Positions 8,740 to 20,375 of a DNA stretch of 64,000 nucleotides are shown piece after piece (the first letter of the stretch is position 1; each line of letters opens with the position of its first letter). Location: assembly GCF_932526225.1 (NCBI RefSeq), contig NC_064042.1, positions 2,029,001-2,093,000 on the forward strand. Reading direction: 5' to 3'. Source of the DNA: Nematostella vectensis (Eukaryota; Cnidaria; Anthozoa; Actiniaria; Edwardsiidae). Below the pieces are notes generated by a model, which ran no database searches, was not told where the DNA came from, and worked only from the letters and a program-made list of their open reading frames with translations. The position numbers and the translations under genes are program-made.

Positions 8740-8967
8740 AAAGCCCCCCCCCCCCTAGAGGTCCCCTTAGAGGTTGGAACGGGGGTGTACATCGCCGTAA
8801 ACGAGGAAGACCTCCAAGACAAGGGCCGACGGCGAGCGACGGACCCGTGGTGGACAAGCAAAGCGTACCCAATACTAAAGAGGGTCATGGAGCCCGGGCA
8901 GCCAGTGTTGTATTACACGGCGTACTCTAAGCACGGCTTCACGCGTTCGCAGTTGCGCGTTGCGTGA
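8740..8967 (+). pseudogene. Possible integrase C-terminal fragment (transposon or virus-like)
   Basis: A short plus-strand frame with a compositionally distinct, GC-rich sequence. It contains TDPWWTSKAYPILK, PGQPVLYY and HGFTRSQL before its stop. The W...Y-x-I...YY...GF-x-R-x-x-L pattern resembles the SH3/chromo-like tail of DDE integrases found in Polinton-like and retroviral-like elements. Only the tail is present, and no catalytic core is seen. It could equally be an unrelated transposon protein. It sits tail-to-tail with the helicase-like fragment on the other strand. Confidence 0.35.
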
Positions 8968-9097
8968 TCAGCGCTTGTGCCTTCTATTGCAGCTAAGGCA
9001 CGTGAGTCTGACATTCCACTTGTAGTGACCCTGACTGTCGTCCAGCCGGTCGATACTGAAGCATTGGGGATGACTCTTGGTGTACCCCTGAAGCAGA
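8968..9097. other. Spacer between integrase-like and helicase-like fragments
   Basis: GC-richer than the surrounding repeat units and belonging to the same foreign-looking patch. Short open frames occur on both strands, and none is recognisable. Confidence 0.3.
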
Positions 9098-9644
9098 AGC
9101 TAAGTGCCACATACCGTGCACTTCTTTTCCGCGTCAGCAATAATGCCGAGTACGTGGTCTACCGTTAGAACTTGGTGCGATCCCGTGTACTTTGTGCGAC
9201 CCTTTTGCCTGTCATCTACAGCGTATCGCTTGATTCGCGCTGTAATGAGCTCTTTACTGGGCGTAGCCTGCAGTCCTGTGGGAACCAAGGCACCTGGGGT
9301 GTCATCGGGGGGGATCACGCGGACTATCTGGTCGGCGAGCCGCACGCGGGAGATGCCGGTGTACACAGCATTCGTGATCCAGCCCTCTAAGCTGTGGTCT
9401 ATGATAAACAGACGTCTTGGAGTCTGAATAGCCTTGCCCTGCACCCGGTGGACGGACCCCCAGCCGTGTATTCCCACTCGGGGGGAAGCCCGTTAAGGAC
9501 CGCGTCGAGAGGAACCTCGACTACCGTGCCTTTGTACGCGTCGACCTTCTCACCCCCTTTGCCTGGCACGGGCACTGGCCGCCCTTGCTTGCGATAACGA
9601 TGCGCGACGCTAGGGTCTGGGTCAAAGCGGATGGTTGCTGGCAA
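9098..9644 (-). pseudogene. C-terminal fragment of a superfamily-1 helicase, frameshifted
   Basis: The minus-strand frame 9477-9100 carries HRVQGKAIQTP followed by VYTGISRVRLADQIVRV, the two C-terminal signatures of Pif1/RecD-like SF1 helicases (Q-G-K-T/A and Y-x-A/G-I-S-R-V-R). It ends in a region with CTVCG, possibly a zinc-binding or endonuclease VII-like tail. The preceding part (9644-9440) lies in another frame, so a frameshift near 9440-9480 breaks it. The ATPase N-terminus is missing. Such helicases occur in Helitrons and in large DNA-virus-like mobile elements; which one is not decidable here. Confidence 0.5.
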
Positions 9645-9714
9645 TCGGGGGTAGTTTTACCAACACTGAGATCGAATTATCAACATAAGCAAGTCGATAT
9701 ATCAACATCAGCAT

Positions 9715-9748
9715 AGTCATCATTATCATCATCATCATCACCACCACC

Positions 9749-9844
<96 letters not shown>

Positions 9845-9903
9845 GTCACCATCGTAATCACAATCGTCATCACCAATAACATCATCATCGCATTATCATC
9901 ATC
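9715..9903. repeat. (ATC)n microsatellite
   Basis: About 190 bp of CAT/CAC trinucleotides, with a CAC-rich block at 9739-9762. It marks the boundary between the foreign-looking patch and the 3' flank of gene A. The poly-Met/Val frame across it is an artefact. Confidence 0.9.
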
Positions 9904-10343
9904 ACAATATACACAATACAATGAAATCACACAAATGAAATAGGGTAATGCACACTATTTATTACCGTACAATGTTTGTTGTCTACAATTTCACTGTAAT
10001 TACACCTTACACATATTAAAATCTACATCCTTTTAACTCCTTTTACCTTTGTAGGGAGACGTGCGCTACCGTGGCCACCAATACAAAAGTTTGGCCAATT
10101 TGCCAATTAGTATTTGCCAATTATAGTATTCGAAATTCGTAGAGTCAGTTACATTTGTTGGCACAAATTTTAAAGTTAGGAGGAGTTTATTGTATTCTGA
10201 TGTGCTTTAAAGCATTCCGTTGCTATGCTCGTTGGCTAACGTTGATGCTAACGACATGCGTTTCACGCATCCTTATTGGCTTACTTCACAATACTGTCAA
10301 AGTGTCCACGGTAGCGCGGGTCGCACCGTAATGGTGGTGGTGT
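9904..10343. other. 3' flank of gene A, with a decayed MITE
   Basis: 9904-10030 repeats the downstream flank also found at 21275-21370 and 37835-37920, and includes a conserved TTTATT (minus-strand AATAAA) near 9957 that may be the gene's poly(A) signal. 10055-10330 has degenerate terminal inverted repeats (GCGCTACCGTGG at 10065, CCACGGTAGCGC at 10305), also seen at 21846-22202 and 38407-38604, so the MITE predates the duplication. Confidence 0.5.
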
Positions 10344-10639
10344 TTAGTTACGTACATAGCCGGTTGGCCTGATTTTCATAACAGATCGCTTGAAGGAATA
10401 AGAATAGTCCTTCCATGTACCCCAGTTTATACCGTCGGAATTTGAAGCCTTTCCCCCTTGGAAATACTTCCCGTTCAGATTGCTATTGTTACACGACCTA
10501 TACCACCACGCACCCTTCCTCATTACTGCACAATTAGAATTATAAGTGTCATGGTCCTGGTCCTTTGTGGAGAATGGCGTTCCTCGATGGTAAGAGAACG
10601 AGTCACCAGCTGTCCCTGTGACCAATAGCAACAAACAAC

Positions 10640-12270
10640 GCCTTTATCAGGGATGGACTATCAGAAAGGGATGGACTATCAGATAGGGATGGACTATTAG
10701 ACAGGGATGGACTATCAGATAGGGATGGACTATCAGAAAGGGATGGACTATCAGATAGGGATGGACTATTAGATAGGGATGGACTATCAGATAGGGATGG
10801 ACTATCAGATAGGGATGGACTATTAGATAGGGATGGACTATCAGATAGGGATGGACTATTAGATAGGGATGGACTATTAGATAGGGATGGACTATTAGAT
10901 AGGGATGGACTATTAGACAGGGATGGACTATTAGACAGGGATGGACTATTAGACAGGGATGGACTATTAAACAGGGATGGACTATTAAACAGGGATGGAC
11001 TATCAGAAAGGGATGGACTATCAGATAGGGATGGACTATTAGATAGGGATGGACTATCAGATAGGGATGGACTATTAGATAGGGATGGACTATTAGATAG
11101 GGATAGACTATTAGATAGGGATGGACTATCAGAAAGGGATTGACTATCAGATAGGGATGGACTATTAGATAGGGATGGACTATCAGATAGGGATGGACTA
11201 TTAGATAGGGATGGACTATTAGATAGGGATGGACTATTAGACAGGGATGGACTATTAGACAGGGATGGACTATTAGACAGGGATGGACTATTAAACAGGG
11301 ATGGACTATTAAACAGGGATGGACTATCAGAAAGGGATGGACTATCAGATAGGGATGGACTATTAGATAGGGATAGACTATTAGACAGGGATGGACTATT
11401 AGACAGGGATGGACTATTAGATAGGGATGGACTATCAGATAGGGATGGACTATCAGATAGGAATGGACTATTAGATAGGGATGGACTATTAGACAGGGAT
11501 GGACTATTAGACAGGGATGGACTATTAGACAGGGATGGACTATTAGATAGGGATGGACTATCAGATAGGGATGGACTATCAGATAGGTATGGACTATCAG
11601 ATAGGGATGGACTATCAGATAGGGATGGACTATTAGATAGGGATGGACTATCAGATAGGTATGGACTATCAGATAGGTATGGACTATCAGATAGGGATGG
11701 ACTATCAGATAGGAATGGACTATCAGATAGGAATGGACTATCAGATAGGAATGGACTATTAGATAGGGATGGACTATCAGATGGGTATGGACTATTAGAT
11801 AGGTATGGACTATCAGATAGGGATGGACTATCAGATAGGGATGGACTATTAGATAGGTATGGACTATCATATAGGGATGAACTATCAGATAGGAATGGAC
11901 TATCAGATAGGAATGGACTATCAGATAGGAATGGACGATTAGATAGGAATGGACTATCAGATAGGGATAGACTATTAGAAAGGTATGGACTATCAGATAG
12001 GATGGAATATCAGATAGGAATGGACTATTAGATAGGAATGGACTATCAGATAGGGATGGACTATCAGATAGGAATGGACTATCAGATAGTAATGGACTAT
12101 TAGATAGGGATGGACTATTAGATAGGGATGGACTATCAGATAGGAATGGACTATCAGATAGTAATGGACTATTAGATAGGGATGGACTATCAGATAGGAA
12201 TGGACTATCAGATAGGATGGAATATAGATAGGGATGGATTATTAGATAAGGGTAAAATATCAGATACAAC
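10640..12270. repeat. 18-bp minisatellite in intron 3 of gene A (about 90 copies)
   Basis: Unit GATAGGGATGGACTATTA/C, with variants (ACAGGG, AAAGGG, ATAGGAATGG). It starts 25 bp from the exon 4 acceptor. The minus-strand 541-residue frame reading (Y/C)LIVHP repeats is open because 18 is a multiple of 3. A short degenerate array with the same unit is at 38932-39420 in unit C. Gene B lacks it. Confidence 0.9.
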
Positions 12271-12578
12271 ATTTAAAATTTAAATATGTACGACATCGTA
12301 AACATATATAAAGCAATTTCGTGGTATGTTGTCCGACGCATTCCAGCAGACAAAAGTTGTCCGGTGGTTTTCTTCCTATTTTTTTTGTCTCCGACCATGA
12401 TATGCTTGTTTAGCTCTTATGGAAGTTCGCCGAAAATCTGTGTTCTTATGCTTGTATGAAAAAAATGTTTTTTTTTACTTCCTGTAAATAGGAATTGAAA
12501 GTCTCCTACCCCAAAAATTGCATTCAAAGTATGTTTTTTTTAATTTCTAGAAACGTGACTATGCCGTTTTTCGCACAC
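12271..12578. other. Intron 3 remainder of gene A
   Basis: About 300 bp of AT-rich intron, similar to 22790-23126 of gene B. It holds several T-runs and no gene. Confidence 0.5.
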
Positions 12579-13019
12579 CTGAGTAAGATCCAAGCGTCAG
12601 AACATAGTTTCTGTTCTCTGCAGACACGGCAAAGTGATCGTACACGGCATATCTAGTAGCACCAGCCCAGTCCATCAAGTCAACGCGAACTGTGGTATTA
12701 GTCTGATTGGTCAGAAGATGGATCTTGTCAAGTCCAAGCCAGAATTCCCCCGTCTCGTTGCCGAACCCGCGCTTGTAGTCAGCCCATCCGAGATAGAAGT
12801 CCACTGACCCGTCTTGTCTTCTCTGGAACACGGTCCATCCCCCGCCATCTGTAGTCTGGTCACAGTAAACCTGGATTGAAATCACAATGACCAGAATGGA
12901 CCCAACACTATGACACCAACCAGAACAACAAGATATCAAGATAAAAACGTTTTTCTGTGTATAAACCACTCTCCTCCTTTTCTCTGACGGTCTCCCTGTG
13001 TACATATCGCTCTTTTCCT

Positions 13020-13280
13020 TACCCTGATGGTCTTTCTGTGTACACACCGCTCTGTTTACTTACCCTGATGGTCTCCCTGTGTACACACCGCTCTGTTCCC
13101 TTACCCTGATGGTCTTTCTGTGTACACACCGCTCTGTTTACTTACCCTGATGGTCTCCCTGTGTACACACCGCTCTGTTTACTTACCCTGATGGTCTCCC
13201 TGTGTACACACCTCTCTGTTCCTTACCCTGATGGTCTCCCTGTGTACACACTGTTCTGTACTCTTATCCTGATGGTCTCT
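13020..13280. repeat. 41-bp minisatellite, exon-3-side block, gene A intron 2
   Basis: Six to seven units of the CTGTGTACACACNG...TTACCCTGATGGTCTCC family. The region between it and exon 3 (12871-13019) is ordinary intron. Confidence 0.85.
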
Positions 13281-14134
13281 GTGTGTTGGATGCCGATCTT
13301 TATTAGTTTGATATTCATTTTTTATTTTACAGAATAAAAATATTAATAATGGAACTCTATTAGCTAGGGTTTTCGGCTTCATAAGGCCGAGTGGTGTCGT
13401 CTGCCGGCTCCCCCGCTTTGACCCATAACTAGCATGGGGTAGAGCGAGGCTCTCGCCTCAGAAACAATTGTGATACTTTGATTTTAAAAATAACATTGTA
13501 CCGTTACAAAAAGATAAACAAATGATTCGAGTTGTCATGGTATATTTTATCAACGCACATGCCAAACTCTCTCTCATCGGTAGCGGGCCTATTAATTACA
13601 GCCGCGCTGGTTGAATTAGGCTCTGTAGACCTTAATATATTACTCAGAGAACTCATTGAAAGAAAATTTCTAGGAAAATTCATGTGCACCACCTATTTGT
13701 GCTTATTTGTTGAAATAAAATAAGTCATATTTGGATGTTAGCGAGAGAAATGTAAAAAAGCCGCATGGGGCCTGGGTTCCAGTAGGTTTTCCTTCTTCTT
13801 CAAATGTAGCTTTTTATAGCTATTTATATGTTTTTATTTTGCTCGGAATTCGATAGAATGCAGCTGAAATGATATAAATCGTTTTCAAATATGTGCGTTT
13901 TGATCTTTGTTTTGTCTCATGAATGAAAAGGTATGGAAATCTTACCTACAGGGTACCCGCAACACCAGATTTAAAAAAAAAATAATTGCTCTTTATCTAT
14001 GGATCCGCTAATGGTACCGGTGGGCACCGGTCTCAATATTGATTACTAACCCTAGGCTATATTTATACCAAGTTTGGTGCTTGTGTCCGCTGTGTATAGA
14101 TTGAGCTCTTTTTGTGCGCTAAGCGACCCGTCTA
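13281..14134. other. 0.85-kb non-repetitive island splitting the 41-bp array, gene A
   Basis: Unique-looking sequence flanked on both sides by the minisatellite, shared with 24031-24884 in gene B and absent from unit C, where the array is continuous. It contains a hairpin-rich stretch (GGCTTCATAAGGCC; GCGAGGCTCTCGC, about 13373-13460). It could be an old insertion that predates the A/B duplication. No TIRs or coding capacity are recognised. Confidence 0.45.
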
Positions 14135-16125
14135 TACCCTGATGGTCTCCCTGTGTACTCACTGTTCTGTACTCTTACCCTGATGGTCTCCCTGTGTACA
14201 CTCTGTTCTGTACCCTTACCCTGATGGTCTCCCTGTGTACACACTGTTCTGTACTCTTACCTTGATGGTCTCCCTGTGTACACACTGTTCTATTCCTTAC
14301 CCTGATGGTCTCCCTGTGTACACACTGTTCTGTACTCTTACCCTGATGGTCTCCCTGTGTACACTCTGTTCTGTACTCTTATCCTGATGGTCTCCCTGTG
14401 TACACACTGTTCTGTACTCTTACCCTGATGGTCTCCCTGTGTACACATTGTTCTGTACTCTTACCCTGATGGTCTCCCTGTGTACACACTGTTCTGTACT
14501 CTTACCCTGATGGTCTCCCTGTGTACACACTGTTCTGTACTCTTACCCTGATGGTCTTCCTGTGTACACACTGTTCTGTACTCTTACCCTGATGGTCTCC
14601 CTGTGTACACATTGTTCTGTACTCTTACCCTGATGGTCTCCCTGTGTACACACTGTTCTGTACTCTTACCCTGATGGTCTCCCTGTGTACACACTGTTCT
14701 GTACTCTTACCCTGATGGTCTCCCTGTGTACACTCTGTTCTGTACCCTTACCCTGATGGTCTCCCTGTGTACACACTGTTCTGTACTCTTACCTTGATGG
14801 TCTCCCTGTGTACACACTGTTCTATTCCTTACCCTGATGGTCTCCCTGTGTACACACTGTTCTGTACTCTTACCCTGATGGTCTCCCTGTGTACACTCTG
14901 TTCTGTACTCTTATCCTGATGGTCTCCCTGTGTACACTCTGTTCTGTACCCTTACCCTGATGGTCTCCCTGTGTACACACTGTTCTGTACTCTTACCTTG
15001 ATGGTCTCCCTGTGTACACACTGTTCTATTCCTTACCCTGATGGTCTCCCTGTGTACACACTGTTCTGTACTCTTACCCTGATGGTCTCCCTGTGTACAC
15101 TCTGTTCTGTACTCTTATCCTGATGGTCTCCCTGTGTACACACTGTTCTGTACTCTTACCCTGATGGTCTCCCTGTGTACACATTGTTCTGTACTCTTAC
15201 CCTGATGGTCTCCCTGTGTACACACTGTTCTGTACCCTTACCCTGATGGTCTCCCTGTGTACACACTGTTCTGTACTCTTACCCTGATGGTCTTCCTGTG
15301 TACACACTGTTCTGTACTCTTACCCTGATGGTCTCCCTGTGTACACATTGTTCTGTACTCTTACCCTGATGGTCTCCCTGTGTACACACTGTTCTGTACT
15401 CTTACCCTGATGGTCTCCCTGTGTACACACTGTTCTGTACTCTTACCCTGATGGTCTCCCTGTGTACACTCTGTTCTGTACCCTTACCCTGATGGTCTCC
15501 CTGTGTACACACTGTTCTGTACTCTTACCCTGATGGTCTCCCTGTGTACACACTGTTCTATTCCTTACCCTGATGGTCTCCCTGTGTACACACTGTTCTG
15601 TACTCTTACCCTGATGGTCTCCCTGTGTACACTCTGTTCTGTACTCTTATCCTGATGGTCTCCCTGTGTACACACTGTTCTGTACTCTTACCCTGATGGT
15701 CTCCCTGTGTACACATTGTTCTGTACTCTTACCCTGATGGTCTCCCTGTGTACACACTGTTCTGTACTCTTACCCTGATGGTCTCCCTGTGTACACACTG
15801 TTCTGTACTCTTACCCTGATGGTCTCCCTGTGTACACTCTGTTCTGTACCCTTACCCTGATGGTCTCCCTGTGTACACACTGTTCTGTACTCTTACCTTG
15901 ATGGTCTCCCTGTGTACACACTGTTCTATTCCTTACCCTGATGGTCTCCCTGTGTACACACTGTTCTGTACTCTTACCCTGATGGTCTCCCTGTGTACAC
16001 TCTGTTCTGTACTCTTACCCTGATGGTCTCCCTGTGTACACACTGTTCTGTACTCTTACCCTGATTGTCTCCCTGTGTACACATTGTTCTTTACTCTTAT
16101 CCTGATGGTAGACTGTGTAGACTGA
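14135..16125. repeat. 41-bp minisatellite, exon-2-side block, gene A intron 2 (about 48 copies)
   Basis: Unit of 40-41 bp. On the gene's strand each unit contains an ATCAGG|GTAAGAG or ATCAAG|GTAAGAG sequence resembling the exon 2 splice donor, where the array begins. Variant blocks recur in the same order, indicating multi-unit duplications. Confidence 0.9.
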
Positions 16126-16222
16126 TTCCTTACCTTGAACGCATCGCCGTCCGGTGATGGCTTTACTGTGTACAAACCGTTGCTCTTTCCTCCGGCTATC
16201 AGCACATCGAGGCAGTTTCTCG

Positions 16223-16900
16223 CTGCAGCAAACAAACGTTCATCAGTCCTGATAGTTGGATTTAACGGATGTGAGCCCTACCCAATCAATGAACATTATA
16301 GACAACGCTCGTAAATCGCGCGCTCTGATTGGTCAGCATAAGCGCGCTCGCTCACCAAAACAAGATTGTAACTACTGCGTCTCGTTGCGTATTTTTTTTT
16401 TATTCGTGACACGCTTCGACGTCATCTATGCATCTATTTCAGGACAGACGCACAAAAAATGAGATCTACTGTATTTGTTAAATAACTAATGTTAACAGCA
16501 ACAACTGACGCGGATCTGTAGTAATTCATCCGTGAGAGCTGCGAATGGTAATAACTCAACTCAAGTATGAGCTGCATAATCTCATTCTGTGAATTGGTGA
16601 ATTTTTTCGCTTTTTTAGATGTCAGAATTTTGTCTTGGATCCGCCCCTGAATTCAAACTTTATTGGACGGCCGTCTTGGTTAGGGCGTTATCATACATTC
16701 AATTTACCTTCTTTTTTCGGTGGGTCCTTCTTTATAGGACAAGGTTTGCCTGTCAAGAAAATGGAAATCTTTTGAAACGTACTATATACAGCAATCTAAA
16801 GCAGACGCGTACACCTTGGTGTCCTAAAAAGTGTATCATTTTTTATTAAGGAATCTTCAAATACTATGCTTTTTCCATATGGTGCCTATGACTGCGCAAC
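16223..16900. other. Intron 1, exon-2 side, gene A
   Basis: Spacer shared with 31352-32030, including a right-hand hAT-MITE-like end GATCCGCCCCTG (about 16640-16651). No gene is seen; the short open frames are not conserved. Confidence 0.5.
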
Positions 16901-17690
16901 CCCACGTAATAAGCAAGTACCAGTCTGGTTTTCGCGCCCTTCATTCAACCGCAACAGCCTTCTTGAGGCCACGGATACTTGGGCGTAAAACGTTGTCAAA
17001 GGCAAAATTAAAGCTGTCACCAAAACTGAATTTAGGCTGATTGGAACAAAACAAAAATGCCAAATCTCCATTATTCCAAGCCCGAAATCAATGGTACACC
17101 TATTGACAAGGTAACCTGTACTAAATTGCTAGGAGTACTCATTGATAACAATTTAACCAATGGTGTGATCATGTTGACAAAATTACTAAAAAAAAATCGC
17201 GTCTGGAATTGGGGCTATCAAACGGCAGACTCGTACCCAGTCGCCAAAATGAGAAGAAAATTAGAAGGAATAAGGGAAACATTATTAATGCGCGGGTTAC
17301 CTGTGGCGATTAATTAGGCGCGCTCTGCCGTGTGGGTAAAATACTATACTAGGAAACCCACACGGCAGAGCGCGCCGCGCCTAATTAATCGCCACAGGCA
17401 ACCCGCGCAATAATTATGTTTCCCCTATTCCTTCTTATTTTCTTCTCATTTTTGCGACTGGGTACGAGTCTGATCAAATGGGTAAGGCGCCTTGTCCAGC
17501 AAGACATATTCCACAATATTTACAATGCACTTGTTCAACCTTTTTTTGATTATTGTAATGTTGTTTGCGGGAACTGTACTGTTACCTTACATAACAAACT
17601 ACAGAAATTGCAAAACAGCAGTAGTGTATATTGTAGTATTGTATATTGTAGTAGTGTATATTGTCGTGGTGTATATTGTATAGAGCTGAT
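16901..17690 (+). pseudogene. Decayed LINE RT fragment, unit A
   Basis: Near-identical copy of positions 1-780 (KYQSGFRALHST, KLLGVLIDNNLTN, ALVQPFFDYCNVV), interrupted by the palindromic MITE at 17226-17472. It lies in intron 1 of gene A, antisense to the gene. Confidence 0.7.
17226..17472. mobile_element. Palindromic MITE, unit A
   Basis: Same insertion as 327-568, with 5 extra bases (GCGCC) in the right arm. It has the same flanking ATCAAACGG/ATCAAATGG, so it is a duplicated copy and not a new insertion. Confidence 0.75.
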
Positions 17691-18829
17691 GAATTTCAAC
17701 CGTGTTTAAAAAAGATTGGAAGACTAATTAAAAGCATTTGTTTTTGTGTCCAAATGTAGTTGGTGCTAGCACAAGCGATGCGAGACAATAAAGACTTACC
17801 AAAAATATTAGATCACAAATGTACTTATAACTAAATAAGATTAAACCTATTTAAAAACTTACTTGAACTTATACACAATAAAATATTGACTGAAACTCCA
17901 AACCAAAACCTAAATCCTAAATTCCTAAACACAACCAAACTCTGTCAACTCTCAATCCAAATCCCCGAATAACTCGTTGTCCAAGCTAAATCCTGATAAC
18001 AGTGATTATTGTCAATCAAATAACCGGAGCCAAATAAAAATTCAACAATTAACAATTAACTAACAATGTACATATCAGAACACATTTGTTAGCCTCCAAC
18101 CCAACATGTACATGTATTGCGTTAGCGGCCATTTTTGACGCCGGTGAAAGTCAAACAGTTGTGAGAGTTGTTAGACCGCAGCTATATAAGTCTAAAAAGC
18201 CAATTTTATTCACATGTATTTCTTATTCACTTGATACCTATGAAACACTGTGTGTTTTAATACATGGATTTTTCAAGTGCAATCTTGTTGAAATTAGGTG
18301 TATAGAGAAGTCGAGTCTCTCTAATGGTCGCCGGTCGCGGGTGCGGGTGCGGGTTTCCAAGGTGCGGGCTTGAAAAGGCTACGGGTTTGCCCTGCTAAAC
18401 TATTGAGAATAATAATGAGACTCGCTCCACCGCTTGGTTTCCAAAATAAAGGTCTTCATAATCTTTAGATATCATGCGGTGATTTGTCTTTTACACAGGG
18501 TATACCATACGATGACAACGATCTTTTCTCTTAGATTATCTGGATGTGAAATATATTTCTCTTAGATTGTCCTGGATATGAAATGATCGAATATTAATTT
18601 TTTTAGCGCTAGTATCATTTATTTTGACTGTATGTGCATTATAAGGGCACAAAAAAACGAGAAGTAATTGAATAATTATTTTAGGATATTGTTTGTCATT
18701 AGGCCAGCTAATGGCTGACAAGAAATTGATGTAGCTTTATGCGATAGATTAGTTTAGGGTAAGGATCCAGTAAGTTGCGGTTTAATGAATCTTTGTCGAA
18801 TGGAAACTCATCATGTCTAGAACACCTAC
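17691..18829. other. Intron 1 remainder of gene A, including the empty Ngaro site
   Basis: Non-coding sequence matching 790-1381 plus 6224-6760. The uninterrupted sequence near 18280-18290 is the empty site for the unit 0 Ngaro element. Confidence 0.6.
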
Positions 18830-19509
18830 CCTCACGAATGTTGGCGTAGATGGCGGTCCTGTCTTTCTTCTATCGTTCCGGGTACATGACCTTGGTCGCG
18901 TTGTTTAAGTCACACTTCTTATTTACCTTCCAGTAGTTGACGCTGAGACACTTCTCATCTTCATCACACTTGAGGTTGCATTCGCCGAGGTCCGCTACGT
19001 CAATGGTCTTGTACGCTGAGCTTACTAAAGCCGTGTTGGGATCTGAGTACTGGACGAGCTCTGCGTTAGTGGTAGAACGGTGAAGGAAGACTCCCCAAAG
19101 AAGAACTGTGGCGGCGGACAGTTTAGCGAGATACGCCATCTTGACGTCTCGGCAAATGGTGGAAAATTAACGCGATTACCTCCTAATATCAGTAGTAATA
19201 TATATTTTTAAATTTGCCGTTAATAATTCACGAGATTTTTTTAGCAGCAGGAGCAAGGAATTTTAATGATTCCATGTTTTTATTCAAAATGGACTAACCT
19301 TTGGAATACTTTGCGAACTTTTGAATGATACGTTGCGAAAAAGCCTAAGATGTTAATACGCATTAACTTACACAGCTAATTGCATTATTATAATAGTTAA
19401 TAACAGATTTATGGTTTAGGATGTCGCTAAAGAAATAATGCATAATGATATGAATATGCTTATTAATTAGATCCATCCCCATAGCTTTTGTTTTCATTCA
19501 TAATGAAAT

Positions 19510-19997
19510 GCTGACGAGTCCTAATAAGGACGAAACAGCTGTCCATGGTTGCCGAACTGCACGGGTAATAGACTGTGCTAGCGTCCCGTCTTGGCACGAC
19601 TGGTGCCAATGTGTGTATGCTAGTGTGCTTTTAAAGTCCACATTTATGTATACATACTAGCAAGGATAGTTTGGCTATCCGACGGAGTTTTAGACTAGCA
19701 AAGGTCGCATGAGTGATCCGCACGATTGGCATCACGCTAGCCCGGTCGTAGCTCTAGATCCCACATGGATCTAAGCTGTGGTTTAAAGCACTTCGTTCGA
19801 GTCGAAGTCGCCCTGCAGTCTTTTGCCGATGAAGTTTAACTGAGGCAAACCGGCTATGCCATGCTGACGAGTCCTAATAAGGACGAAACAGCTGTCCATG
19901 GTTGCCGAACTGCACGGGTAATAGACTGTGCTAGCGTCCCGTCTTGGCCCGACTGGTGCCAATGTGTGTATGCTAGTGTGCTTTTAAAGTCCACACC
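19510..19997 (+). mobile_element. Retrozyme-like element, unit A (duplicated copy)
   Basis: Same structure as 7441-7926 at an offset of 12,069 bp. Ribozyme cores are at 19511-19517 and 19864-19870, with predicted cleavage after 19543 and 19896, again 353 nt apart. Both ribozyme cores are identical to unit 0, and only a few substitutions are seen in the monomer body. It was duplicated with the gene unit and did not insert independently. Confidence 0.85.
19851..19907 (+). ncRNA. Hammerhead ribozyme 2, unit A (complete)
   Basis: Same two-segment stem I, CTGACGA core, GTCC/GGAC stem II and 3-bp stem III as at 7782-7838. Cleavage is predicted after C19896. The partner with truncated stem I is at 19511-19548. 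Confidence 0.88.
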
Positions 19998-20047
19998 TAT
20001 AATAGAACCATCTAACAATCTCGCCAATCTCTTAACCCTATGGCCAC

Positions 20048-20375
20048 CAGGCCCGTACCCAGGATTTTTCTTGGGGGCGGAATTCGAAAAAGTGGACCTA
20101 ATTTTTCCGGGGGTGCGGTGGGGGGGGGAGAGTGAGTTCTCTGACCACCCCCGAAAAAAACAAAAATGGATTTCTTTATGCAGTTGCAGTATCTCCACGG
20201 GACGTTAATTGTCGTATTTGACTACATATTAGAGTGATCTAGCTTATGCTTTATAGTTTTGTCTACAAAAAGCACGTCTATTTAGAACCGAAAGTGTACC
20301 TTCGGCCGTTGTGGGGGGGGGGGGGGGGGGGGGGGTGCGTTCGCACCCCCTCCATCCTCCCTGGGTACGGGCCTG
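20048..20375. mobile_element. MITE with 16-bp TIRs (CAGGCCCGTACCCAGG)
   Basis: The 328-bp element begins CAGGCCCGTACCCAGG and ends with its exact reverse complement. The interior has G-rich tracts, including a run of about 22 G at 20315-20336. No clear target duplication is visible. A truncated copy is in unit 0 (7979-8125). In unit B this position is occupied by the foldback element. Confidence 0.7.

Larger units (their letters stand above)
10344..19139 (-). pseudogene. Gene A: secreted PAN/Apple + fibrinogen-domain protein with a nonsense codon in exon 1
   Basis: Exons (minus strand, 5' to 3'): 19139-18830, 16222-16134, 12870-12579, 10615-10344. All junctions are GT-AG and in phase, and the total is 963 nt, as in gene B. 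Exon 1 encodes a signal peptide and PAN domain. Exon 2 (NCLDVLIAGGKSNGLYTVK) starts the FReD. Exon 3 carries GGGWTVFQRRQDGSVDF and GEFWLGLDKIH. Exon 4 carries the C-terminal block with GAWWYRSC and SNLNGKYF. A TAG at 18870-18872 replaces the Glu codon present in units 0 and B at residue 90, so translation would stop inside the PAN domain. All other exons remain open, suggesting recent loss or a segregating null. Introns contain minisatellites, a LINE fragment and the palindromic MITE. Confidence 0.8.

Noticed and set aside
9622-9930. Poly-Met/Val protein
   Set aside because: Translation of an (ATC)n microsatellite.
10647-12272. A 541-residue minus-strand reading frame of LIVHPY repeats
   Set aside because: It consists of an 18-bp minisatellite inside an intron between two fibrinogen exons; the period is a multiple of three, so openness is expected.
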